A DNA stretch of 64,000 nt from Streptomyces cynarae. Its GTDB lineage: Bacteria; Actinomycetota; Actinomycetes; Streptomycetales; Streptomycetaceae. The position numbers and the translations under genes were made by a program. Each line of letters begins with the position of its first letter. Positions within the stretch are counted from its first letter, which is position 1. Below, one piece after another: positions 56,917-64,000 of this stretch. Under the pieces are notes generated by a model. That model searched no databases. It saw nothing but the letters and a program-made list of their open reading frames with translations, and had not been told where the DNA came from. The stretch is taken from assembly GCF_025642135.1 (NCBI RefSeq), contig NZ_CP106793.1, positions 2,029,001 to 2,093,000 of the forward strand, given 5' to 3'.

Positions 56917-57045
56917 CGGCGAGCCAATCGCGAGCAGTGCCGCGGTAGCCGGCGGCAACAGGCACGCGACGCCCTCGCCTGGCGCATCGACACCCCGGCC
57001 GATCGTCTGGCCGACGCAATGCAAGACAGCGCCTGCCGAGTCAAC

Positions 57046-57227
57046 GAGGCGTTCTACCGGCGCAGGTACGACCCAAAGGCCACCCGCCGTGAGCGTGAGG
57101 GCAGATCCCGCTCCAGCTCCTCGCCACTCCTGAGGAAATGGCCGACGCCGTCCTTTTCCTCGCGTCGTCGGAGTCCTCGTGCACCACCGGGGCAACGCTC
57201 CCCGTCGACGGCGGCCACACCGCCCCA
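57046..57227 (+). pseudogene. C-terminal relic of a short-chain dehydrogenase
   Basis: EAFYRRRYDPKATRRERE, then after a one-base shift near 57099 QIPLQLLATPEEMADAVLFL, ASSESSCTTGATLPVDGGHT. This aligns with the C-terminus of the SDR at 50683-51417 (SQIPLNRLATPEEVADAVLF). The N-terminal two thirds, including the cofactor site, are missing, and the MITE-like element abuts its end. It marks a second decayed copy of an SDR gene in the rightward unit. Confidence 0.6.
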
Positions 57228-57425
57228 GGCCGTGTCCGCAAAGTCCCTCCTGCCCCGCGACGCCTGGCACGCTCCCCCAGAGGGGGACCCCCCATTCGCC
57301 GCACCGAGCGAAAGCCCAAGTACGTCCAGTACCAGGGCTTCCGCCCGGCACGCCGAGAGCACGCTCCCCCACGACGCCGCGGGGCCCGCCCTCCGGGCGG
57401 ACGACGGGACTTTGCGGACACGACC
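57228..57425. mobile_element. MITE-like element, 198 bp
   Basis: The ends are GGCCGTGTCCGCAAAGTCCC and, inverted, GGGACTTTGCGGACACGACC (19 of 20 match). The interior has no gene but includes hairpins (for example AAGCCC ... GGGCTT around 57311-57338). I recognise this end sequence and its spurious antisense frame as recurring between genes in Streptomyces. A clean target duplication was not seen. Confidence 0.55.
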
Positions 57426-57469
57426 TAGCACGGCTCACGCGGTTCCCAGAGACAGATGAAGGACACACC

Positions 57470-58873
57470 ATGAACGCCCTTGCGGTACCACCCCGGAACG
57501 GAGAGCTCGGCTTCTGGGTGGCCGGTCTGGCCGGCAAGAAGCCCTCGTTCCCCCGTTTCACCGGCCAGGACTCCGTGGACGTGGCCGTTGTCGGCGGCGG
57601 CTACACCGGCCTGTGGGCTGCGTACTTCGCCAAGAAGCTCGAGCCGTCACTCTCGGTCGCCGTCTTCGAGGCCGAGCAGGTGGGCTACGGCGCATCAGGA
57701 CGCAACGGTGGCTGGCTCTCGGCAATGCCTCCGGGAAACCGTGCCACCTTCGCCCGCGTCGGCGGAGGGCTGGAAGCGAGCCGGGCACTGCAGCAGGAGT
57801 TCGTCGCCGGCGTCGACGCGGTCCTGGACATCCTGCGGGCCGAAGGCATCGATGCCGACCAGCACAAGGGCGGCGCGCTCGTCGCCGCCCACACACAGGC
57901 GGGGCTGGGCCGGCTGGTCACCAGGCGTGATGCCGACCTGAAGTACGGGCTGACCGAGGACGAGAGCCAGCTGCTCGACCGGGACGAGTTCCGGAGCCGG
58001 ATCAACATCTCCACCGTCCACGGCGGGCTCTTCTACAAGCACTGCGCGCGGCTCCACCCCGCGAAACTCGTCTACGGCCTCGCCGACACCCTCACCTCCA
58101 TGGGGGTCAGCATCTACGAGAGCAGCCGAGTGGACAGCGTCGAGGGCAAGACCCTCACCCTGGCCGACGGACGTGTCAGCGCGGCCAGGACGTTCATCTG
58201 TACCGAAGGCTATTCGGGACAGCTGCTCGGCCGCCGGACCCTGATCCCGGTCAATTCCTCGATGATCGTGACCAGGCCACTGTCGGAGGAAGCATGGCAG
58301 CAGATCGGCTGGGACGGGCCGCAGTGCCTCAACGACTCCGCACACACGTTCATCTACGCCCAGCGGACAGCTGACGGCCGTATCGCCATGGGGGGCCGCG
58401 GTGTCCCCTACCGCTTCGGGTCCGGCACAGGGGGAGCCGGTGCAACCGCCCCCTCCACCATCGACCTGATCTCGCACAAGCTCAGTTCCTTCTTCCCGGG
58501 CATCCCCTTCGAGGTGGACCACGCCTGGTCGGGAGTCCTGGGCGTCACACGGGACTGGAACGGCGGCGTGCACTGGGACCCGGCTTCCGGGATCGGATCG
58601 TCCACCGGCTACGCCGGACACGGTGTCACGTCAGCCTACGTCGGCGGCAGGACACTCGTGGAGCTCGCCTTCGAGAAGGAAACCGAACGGACCACCCTTC
58701 CCTGGGTCGGCTACCGGGCCCGGAAGTGGGAACCGGAACCCATCCGCTGGCTGGGCGTTCACGCCATGTACCGGCTCTTCGGTATCGCCGACCGGTGGGA
58801 AGAGCGCCGGAATTCCAGCAAGACCTCACTCCTGGCCAAATTCGGCAGCAGGCTTGCCGGACTTCACGAGTAA
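57470..58873 (+). CDS. FAD-dependent amino-acid/amine oxidoreductase, DAO family (OrdL/PuuB-like)
   Basis: The ATG at 57470 with GAAGGA gives 467 residues. The Rossmann motif DVAVVGGGYTGLWAAYFAKK is near residue 38 and EAEQVGYGASGRNGGWLSAM follows, the pattern of the PuuB/OrdL subgroup. HPAKLVYGLADTLTSMGVSI and the C-terminal STGYAGHGVTSAYVGGRTL close the FAD site. It oxidises a secondary or primary amine to an imine, giving H2O2 or reduced carrier. The substrate is unknown. It is separated from rid copy 2 by an SDR relic and a MITE-like element but probably belongs to the same unit. Confidence 0.87.
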   Translation: MNALAVPPRNGELGFWVAGLAGKKPSFPRFTGQDSVDVAVVGGGYTGLWAAYFAKKLEPSLSVAVFEAEQVGYGASGRNGGWLSAMPPGNRATFARVGGGLEASRALQQEFVAGVDAVLDILRAEGIDADQHKGGALVAAHTQAGLGRLVTRRDADLKYGLTEDESQLLDRDEFRSRINISTVHGGLFYKHCARLHPAKLVYGLADTLTSMGVSIYESSRVDSVEGKTLTLADGRVSAARTFICTEGYSGQLLGRRTLIPVNSSMIVTRPLSEEAWQQIGWDGPQCLNDSAHTFIYAQRTADGRIAMGGRGVPYRFGSGTGGAGATAPSTIDLISHKLSSFFPGIPFEVDHAWSGVLGVTRDWNGGVHWDPASGIGSSTGYAGHGVTSAYVGGRTLVELAFEKETERTTLPWVGYRARKWEPEPIRWLGVHAMYRLFGIADRWEERRNSSKTSLLAKFGSRLAGLHE

Positions 58874-58893
58874 ACGAAAAGGAAAATGCTTTC

Positions 58894-60039
58894 ATGGACG
58901 CAGAACTCGCAGTCATCGGCTTGGGCAGCATCGGAAGCATGGCCCTGTGGCAGGCCTCCCGGCTGTCCGACTCGGTCGTGGGTTTCGAAGCCGCCACCCC
59001 CGCCCACGGCCGCAGTGCCGTGGGCGGGGACACCCGCCTGTTCCGGATGGTCTATTTCGGGAAGCCCGACTACTACCCCATCCTGGAACGCTCCCGCAGC
59101 CTGTGGGCCGAGCTCGAAGCGGAAACCGGGCAGGAGATCCTCATACCTACGGGGGGCCTGTCCATCGGAACGGCGAACGGCAGCTTCATCAACAGCCTCC
59201 TCGAGACAACGCGCATCAACGGAGCCGAGCACGACGTCCTCAGCCGGGAGGAATTGGCGGAACGCTACCCCCAGCACAACCTCCGCCCCGACGACTGCGC
59301 CATCTACGACCCTCGCGCCGGCGTTCTGCGCACCGACCGCGCCGTCAGCGCCGCCGTCGCGGCGGCCCAGGCAGGCGGCGCTACCGTCCTTCAGAACACA
59401 CCCGTGGACAGCATCACCGAAACCGAAGACGGCGTGGTCGTCACCTCGGGCGACAGAACCTGGACCTTCGAGAAGGTCATCGTCGCCTCGGGCGGCTGGT
59501 CCCGAAGGCTCATGCCCGACCACCTCAAGGCCGTCACGGAAACCCATCGGATCGTCCTGACCTGGTTCATCGCCCAGGACGGCACACAGTTCTCGCCGGA
59601 GAACTTCCCCGTCTTCAGCCGACTGCACGGCGACCGCTCCCTGTACGGCGCACCCGCCGTCGATGGCGTGACGGTCAAGGCATCGGTGGACGCACCGATG
59701 GACGGGCGCAGAAGGACAACCCCCGACCCGGACTCCGTGCCCAGGGATCTCACCCGGGAAGAAACCGAGAAGGTCACCGAGATCGTCACCGACTTCTTCC
59801 CCGGCCTGATCCCCACCATCGTGCGCTCCGACGCCTTCCCCGACCTTTTCACCGAGGACAGGCATCCCCTCCTCGGCTGGCTGGATGAGAACAGCAGGGT
59901 TTACTGCGCCACCGGATTCTCCGGAAAGGGCTTCAAAATGGCGACCGGCTACGGCCACATCGCCGCACACGAGGCGCTCGGCAAACAGACCGTCGAAGGG
60001 CTGGACTTCGTGCGTCCGGACCGGTTCAAGACCAGGTAG
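58894..60039 (+). CDS. FAD-dependent oxidoreductase, monomeric sarcosine oxidase/SolA-like
   Basis: The ATG at 58894 with AAGG gives 381 residues, the size of monomeric sarcosine oxidase and N-methyltryptophan oxidase. ELAVIGLGSIGSMALWQASR is the FAD motif, followed by GRSAVGGDTRLFRMVYFGKP and the C-terminal YCATGFSGKGFKMATGYGHI. In covalent members a Cys in the C-M-Y segment before the HP motif holds FAD. Here the equivalent stretch is VRSDAFPDLFTEDRHPLLG without a Cys, so flavin is probably non-covalent. It starts 20 bp after the previous oxidase stop, hence the two are co-translated. Confidence 0.87.
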   Translation: MDAELAVIGLGSIGSMALWQASRLSDSVVGFEAATPAHGRSAVGGDTRLFRMVYFGKPDYYPILERSRSLWAELEAETGQEILIPTGGLSIGTANGSFINSLLETTRINGAEHDVLSREELAERYPQHNLRPDDCAIYDPRAGVLRTDRAVSAAVAAAQAGGATVLQNTPVDSITETEDGVVVTSGDRTWTFEKVIVASGGWSRRLMPDHLKAVTETHRIVLTWFIAQDGTQFSPENFPVFSRLHGDRSLYGAPAVDGVTVKASVDAPMDGRRRTTPDPDSVPRDLTREETEKVTEIVTDFFPGLIPTIVRSDAFPDLFTEDRHPLLGWLDENSRVYCATGFSGKGFKMATGYGHIAAHEALGKQTVEGLDFVRPDRFKTR

Positions 60040-60306
60040 CCACTCACTCCCGCCGCCTCGGCGCAGTAGCTCGGTATCGCCATTCGGCTGACGGTCGTTG
60101 CAGGACTCATCTCTTGGTGTCCGCAACGGCCGTGTGTCATCTGCTGAACCATCCACCCGTGAAAGGTGGCTTCAGCTTTACTCCGATCCGGCGGCCCGGG
60201 GCCTTACTGCCCATGCTGCGCGGCTTGTGGCCGAGGCCCGGTGCCGACCTGCCGCCGCATTGGCCGAGCACTCTCGCCGCGGACAACGTACTGAAGAGCT
60301 CCGTCG
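60040..60306. other. Right edge of the catabolic island, non-coding
   Basis: No gene is supported in this 267 bp. It contains the 31-nt copy of gabD sequence. No terminator-like stem was found directly after the last oxidase gene. Confidence 0.4.
60272..60302 (+). repeat. 31-nt exact copy of an internal gabD segment
   Basis: Identical to the minus strand of 46439-46469, which encodes LAADNVLKSS in gabD. It is in the corresponding translatable frame, but flanking sequence shows no further aldehyde-dehydrogenase similarity. Confidence 0.8.
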
Positions 60307-60750
60307 TCACGTGATTCGGCAGTCGGGGCACACTCCCCAGAACGTCACTGCGGCCTCCTGGACGGCGTACTCTTTCGGCAACTGAGGCTCCATGCAGGGA
60401 GCCGCGCCCACCGCGCATTCCACGTCACGGATGGCACCGCAGCTGCGGCACACGAAGTGATGGTGATTGTCGTGGTTCTCGACCTCGTAGCGGGCCGGGT
60501 GTCCGGCGATCTGAGTGCACCGGATCAGGCCGGCGTCCGTGAGCGCACGCAGCACGTTGTAGGTGGCCTGCAGGGACAGGCCTCCTGTGACCCGCTGGGC
60601 GCGCTCACGCAGGGCTTCGGCATCGAGATGGCCTGGCGAATCGGAGACGGCCATGAGTACGGCCATGCGCGGAGCGGTCACCCGCATGCCCGCCTTGCGC
60701 AGCCGTGCCGCGGCCAGCTCCATGGGTTCCTCTGCGGCGGTCGCTGTCAT
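60307..60750 (-). CDS. Fur-family metal/peroxide-responsive regulator
   Basis: The 147-residue protein has the Fur DNA-binding domain (RLRKAGMRVTAPRMAVLMAV, GGLSLQATYNVLRALTDAGL) and a dimerisation/metal domain with ENHDNHHHFVCRSCGAIRDV and a final CPDC pair, giving the two CxxC structural zinc sites. It resembles the FurA/CatR type that senses peroxide in Streptomyces, although no catalase gene lies next to it. Its ATG overlaps the stop of the ATP-binding protein gene. A peroxide sensor beside H2O2-producing oxidases is suggestive, but the linkage is unproven. Confidence 0.88.
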   Translation of the reverse strand: MTATAAEEPMELAAARLRKAGMRVTAPRMAVLMAVSDSPGHLDAEALRERAQRVTGGLSLQATYNVLRALTDAGLIRCTQIAGHPARYEVENHDNHHHFVCRSCGAIRDVECAVGAAPCMEPQLPKEYAVQEAAVTFWGVCPDCRIT

Positions 60751-61301
60751 TCTGCCTCGTGCTCCCTGTCGTCCCCCGGGGCCGCCTCATCACCCTCCGG
60801 GGCGGTGTCCGTGGAGAGCTCGAACCACACGGTCTTGCCGACGGGCCCGGGCTCAAAGCCCCACCGTGCTGCCAGGGTGTCCACCAGGGTGAGTCCGCGG
60901 CCGTGCTCCTCCTCGGAGCCGACGTCGGTCCGGCGCGGAGGCTCCGAAGAGCCGTCGCTGACCAGACAGCGCACAGAGGACACCCGCTCCAGGGTCAGAC
61001 GCAGCGGACCGGAAGCATGACGCAGTGCGTTGCATACGAGCTCACTGACCAGCAGCTCGGCGGTCGGGACGAGGTCACACAGATCCCATTGGAGCAACAC
61101 CTCGCGTACGGCGGCCCTCGCCGAGGCGCACGCGGTCGGCGACCAGGGCAGTGCCCACGGCCCGCCGGCGAACGACTCCACGCAGCTCGTGGCCGGAGGT
61201 GCGCCTGGCGACAGGGGCCGCACGGAGTGCTGCGGGGCGGGGACAGCCGGGCCGGCAACCGTTCCCCCCGGGCGGGTGTCTCGAGGAACTGCGCTGTCCA
61301 T
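60747..61301 (-). CDS. Anti-sigma-factor-type ATP-binding protein (HATPase_c_2)
   Basis: The ATG at 61301, with AAGGGGGGAG upstream, gives 184 residues. After a disordered N-tail the GHKL ATPase fold shows LLVSELVCNALRHASGPLRL (N box with Asn), CLVSDGSSEPPRR (G1 Asp) and EEEHGRGLTLVDTLAARWG (G2). Such RsbW/SpoIIAB-like proteins are very numerous in Streptomyces and act as sigma-factor antagonists or regulators of regulators. It is translationally coupled to the Fur gene. No anti-anti-sigma gene is adjacent. Confidence 0.85.
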   Translation of the reverse strand: MDSAVPRDTRPGGTVAGPAVPAPQHSVRPLSPGAPPATSCVESFAGGPWALPWSPTACASARAAVREVLLQWDLCDLVPTAELLVSELVCNALRHASGPLRLTLERVSSVRCLVSDGSSEPPRRTDVGSEEEHGRGLTLVDTLAARWGFEPGPVGKTVWFELSTDTAPEGDEAAPGDDREHEAE

Positions 61302-61767
61302 GGCTCCCCCCTTCGGGGCGATACCGCAAATGTCCCCCATGACGCTACGCCTTTTCTGGAGTCGGTCAAGAGAATGGAGAGCATCATTTTTCATGACCTC
61401 TCCAAATTGACCTTGTTCACGAGTTACGGGTTCTGGCACAGATCTTGGGGCGCGGTCGCGGAGGGTTACCGGAGCAGGATCACCTCGTCGAGTAGCTCGA
61501 ATCCGACCCGTCCGCAGAGTTCCCTCCTGGTGAGCCAGCCGGTGACCTGCCGCACGGTCGACGCCGGAGGCGACGCCTGACCGTGCTGGTCGTCAGGCAG
61601 TCGCCTTCGCGATCCTCGCCCTCGGTCTCGTGGCCCTGGTGCGCCGGCTCGGCTCCGGGCGGGAGGACTCCCCGGGAACCCGCAGCCCTCCGCCGACAGG
61701 ACCCACGTGCCGTCCCCGCCTACGCTGAAGGCAGACCTGTCCCCTGGCTGGAAGGGGGGCGGCTGCG
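61302..61767. other. 466-bp divergent intergenic region
   Basis: No intact gene. A short plus-strand segment near 61600-61730 reads QAVAFAILALGLVALVRRLG, like one membrane span, but lacks a start codon in frame, so it may be a relic. Promoters for both flanking genes must lie here. Confidence 0.35.
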
Positions 61768-63147
61768 ATGGCTCCCCTTTCGAAGGCGCGCACGGCGCTC
61801 GCCGCGCTCCGCGCGGACCTGGCCGGCGAGGTCCTCGCCCCTGGTGATCCGGGCTACGACGGGGCCCGGACGGTCTTCAACGCGATGATCGACCGCCATC
61901 CGGCGGTGATCGCGCAGTGCGAGACGAAGGCCGACGTCGTACGGGCGGTGCGCTTCGCACGGGACCTGGATCTGAAGATCGCCGTGCGGGGCGGCGGGCA
62001 CAGCGTCGCGGGCATGGCGCTCAACGACAACGGTCTGGTGGTCGACCTGCGCCGGATGCATGACGTGACGGTCCACCCCGGATCGGCGTCGGTGCGGGTG
62101 GAGGGCGGAGCCGTGATGAGCCACCTGGACCGCGCCACCCAGCCCCACGGGCTCGCGACCACGGGGGCTCGGGTCTCCACCGCCGGCGTCGGCGGCTTCG
62201 TGCTCGGCGGCGGCAACGGCTGGCTGGACCGGGCCTTCGGCCTCGCCGTCGACAACCTGCTCGGCGTCGAACTGGTGACCGCGAACGGCTCCACGGTGCT
62301 CGCCACCGCCCGGGAGAACCCGGAGCTGTTCTGGGCGTTGCACGGCGGCGGCGGCAACTTCGGTGTCGCCACCGCGCTCACGCTGAAACTGCACGAGTTG
62401 CCCGAGTTTTCCGTCGCGCTGCTCATGTTCGTGCCCGAGACGGGCCCGGAAGCGATCCGGATCTATCGCGAGATCATCGCTACCGGTCCGCCGGAGGTGG
62501 GCGGCGGCGTGCTGTACATCACCGGTCCGCCCGAGCCGTTCGTCCCCGGTCAGCTGGTCGGGACGCTGCTGTGCGCAGTGCTGGTCACGTACGTCGGCGG
62601 CGAGGACGGCCTGCGCAAGCTCGCCCAGCCGCTGCTGGCGCTGCCGCACCCGGCCGAGGTCGTGTCCGCGATGCCCTACGCCGACTTCCAGTGCATGCTC
62701 GACGTCCCGCCCGGGCTGCGGAACCACTGGTCGGCCGAGTACCTGACCGCCCTGCCCGACGAACTGGTCGACATCTTCTGCGCCCGCGCCCCCTCGATGC
62801 CCGTTCCCAGCTCCTGCCGGCACGTGCTGTTCCCCCAGGGCGGCGCCGTCGCCGGGCCCCCCGAGTACCCGGTCCCCTACCGGGACGCCGCCTGGACCGT
62901 GCACCCCTTCGGCGTCTGGGAGGACCCGGCCGACGACGAGAAGGCCCTGCGTTGGGTCCGGGACGTGCGCGCCGACGTCCGGCCCTGGCGTACGGGTGCG
63001 GTCTATCTCAACTTCATCGGGGACGAGGGCAGGGACCGGGTGGTGGCCGGGCTCGGCACCGAGAACCTCAACCGGCTGGCGCGGGTCAAGCGGCAGCACG
63101 ACCCGGACAACGTGTTCCGCTACAACCACAACATCCCGCCCGCCTGA
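61768..63147 (+). CDS. FAD-binding oxidoreductase, berberine-bridge-enzyme/6-hydroxynicotine-oxidase type
   Basis: The 459-residue protein has a PCMH-type FAD domain. The His of AVRGGGHSVAGMALNDNGLV is the covalent FAD attachment site. Also seen are VEGGAVMSHLDRATQPHGLA, GVGGFVLGGGNGWLDRAFGL and ELFWALHGGGGNFGVATALT. The BBE C-terminus reads LARVKRQHDPDNVFRYNHNI. No second flavin-linking Cys is evident. There is no signal peptide. Substrates in this family range from sugars to alkaloids and secondary metabolites; nothing nearby narrows it. Confidence 0.88.
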   Translation: MAPLSKARTALAALRADLAGEVLAPGDPGYDGARTVFNAMIDRHPAVIAQCETKADVVRAVRFARDLDLKIAVRGGGHSVAGMALNDNGLVVDLRRMHDVTVHPGSASVRVEGGAVMSHLDRATQPHGLATTGARVSTAGVGGFVLGGGNGWLDRAFGLAVDNLLGVELVTANGSTVLATARENPELFWALHGGGGNFGVATALTLKLHELPEFSVALLMFVPETGPEAIRIYREIIATGPPEVGGGVLYITGPPEPFVPGQLVGTLLCAVLVTYVGGEDGLRKLAQPLLALPHPAEVVSAMPYADFQCMLDVPPGLRNHWSAEYLTALPDELVDIFCARAPSMPVPSSCRHVLFPQGGAVAGPPEYPVPYRDAAWTVHPFGVWEDPADDEKALRWVRDVRADVRPWRTGAVYLNFIGDEGRDRVVAGLGTENLNRLARVKRQHDPDNVFRYNHNIPPA

Positions 63148-63196
63148 CCGGGGCCCGACGCTGCGCCCGGGGCGTCCGCGCAGGTAGCGTCGCCGC

Positions 63197-64000
63197 ATGG
63201 ACAGCCGTTTCGACCTCCCGGGCACCGAGGGCGCCGGGATCACGGTGCGGCGGGCGCTGGAGCTGCCCGGACTGCGCAGCGGACTGCCGGAGGTGCTGGC
63301 GGGCGCCGACCGGCTGGGCCGCACGGTGCGCTGGGTGCACGCGGGTGAGGTCCCGAACATCGCCTCGCTGCTCAAGGGCGGTGAGCTGCTGCTGACCACC
63401 GGGTACGGGCTCGGCACCCGCCCCGCCGACCAGCGGGCGTTCGTGCGCACGCTGGCCGAGCGCGGTATCGCGGCCCTGGTGGTGGAGCTGGGCACCCGTT
63501 TCACCCGGCTGCCCGCCACCCTCGTCGAGTCGGCGAAGGCCGCCGGGCTGCCGCTCGTGCAGTTGCACCGCGAGGTGCCGTTCGTGACGGTCACCGAGGA
63601 GATCCACACGGAGATCGTCAACGGCCACTACGCGCTGCTCCAGCGGGCCGAGGAGGTGCACCGCCGCTGCACCGAGGCGCTGCTCGGCGGGGGCGGGGTG
63701 CCGCAGGTCCTGGGCATCCTGGCCGACTTCGGCGGCAATCCGGTGTTCCTGGAGACCGCCGACGGTCAGTTGCTCTACGCCGCCGGGACCGGCCCTGCGG
63801 ACACGGACCCCTTGCAGGTGTGGGAAGGGCTGCGCGGCCACCACAAGGACGAGCCGCCGGCCGGGACGGCGATCGTGGACGTGCCCGGCGGCGGGCCCGG
63901 CGCCGGGTCCGTACGGGCCCGGCTGGTGCTGCTCCCGGTGAGCGGACCGGTGGCGCCGGTGCACCGGATCGCCGCCGAGCGGGCGGCGAGCAGCCTCGCC
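63197..64000 (+). CDS. PucR-family transcriptional regulator, N-terminal part
   Basis: The frame starts at the ATG at 63197 and is open to the window end (268 codons). It begins with a PucR ligand-sensing domain (TVRRALELPGLRSGLPEVLA, RTVRWVHAGEVPNIASLLKG, GELLLTTGYGLGTRPADQRA, FVRTLAERGIAALVVELGTR). The C-terminal HTH_30 domain expected for this family lies beyond the edge. PucR proteins regulate purine, amine or amino-acid catabolism. It lies 49 bp after the FAD oxidase gene in the same direction. Confidence 0.88.
   Translation, partial: MDSRFDLPGTEGAGITVRRALELPGLRSGLPEVLAGADRLGRTVRWVHAGEVPNIASLLKGGELLLTTGYGLGTRPADQRAFVRTLAERGIAALVVELGTRFTRLPATLVESAKAAGLPLVQLHREVPFVTVTEEIHTEIVNGHYALLQRAEEVHRRCTEALLGGGGVPQVLGILADFGGNPVFLETADGQLLYAAGTGPADTDPLQVWEGLRGHHKDEPPAGTAIVDVPGGGPGAGSVRARLVLLPVSGPVAPVHRIAAERAASSLA

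Noticed and set aside
61583..61888. 101-codon plus-strand ORF before the FAD oxidase
   Set aside because: It overlaps the oxidase start in another frame and has only Arg/Ser/Pro-rich shadow sequence.

Overview
The window reads as chromosomal DNA of a Streptomyces. GC is very high with strong third-position G/C bias, GTG starts are frequent, genes often overlap as ATGA/GTGA, and the gene content is typical of the genus: a mutasome-type dnaE2, a SepF paralogue, an Rpf-like transglycosylase with LysM, a streptogrisin protease, and a parA-scpA-scpB-rluB-aroH-tyrA-cmk-plsC-der block. All functional calls are from reading the sequence and family knowledge; no database was searched.

Layout. 1-3.6 kb: SOS mutagenesis pair (dnaE2 and a Y-family polymerase) with two LexA-like boxes upstream. 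3.8-7.2 kb: small membrane protein, slipin, secreted serine protease, DUF1684 protein. 7.3-11.6 kb: a relic of a flavin monooxygenase, an FAD/NAD(P)-binding protein, and a polar amino-acid ABC permease and binding protein with no ATPase beside them. 11.6-27.4 kb: mixed housekeeping and envelope genes (NIT-domain sensor, DUF5685, SepF2, acyl-CoA dehydrogenase, MFS exporter, mannosyltransferase-like protein, PAP2 phosphatase, I78 inhibitor, cytochrome oxidase subunit I, WYL regulator, Rpf-like protein). 27.4-37 kb: a long leftward conserved block for ribosome assembly, lipid and nucleotide synthesis, aromatic amino acids and chromosome segregation (der to parA). 37.3-45.6 kb: alanine dehydrogenase, a STAND/TPR protein, NUDIX hydrolase, CTP synthase and a GH15 enzyme.

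45.7-60.3 kb is an accessory catabolic island. A leftward unit (RidA, DSD1-type PLP enzyme, SDR, complete amino-acid ABC transporter, a gabT stump and gabD) faces a GntR/FCD regulator and a rightward unit (haloacid-dehalogenase-like HAD protein, second RidA, two FAD amine/amino-acid oxidases). The two outward promoters and the regulator's own promoter share a 19-bp palindrome of the form WTRGTCGACAAWCGACCAW that sits on the -10 element. I infer one regulon for uptake and oxidation of an unidentified amino compound that yields imine or enamine intermediates for the Rid proteins. The island is scarred: a dead Tn3-type transposase, a threonine-aldolase stump, an SDR stump, a 198-bp MITE-like element, a 31-nt copy of part of gabD, and two rid genes sharing a near-identical 3' half in inverted orientation.

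60.3-64 kb: Fur-family regulator overlapping an anti-sigma-type ATP-binding protein, a berberine-bridge-type FAD oxidase and the start of a PucR regulator.

Two otherwise intact genes (dnaE2 and the DUF5685 gene) each lack one base inside a short G run. This may be real or may be a sequence error.
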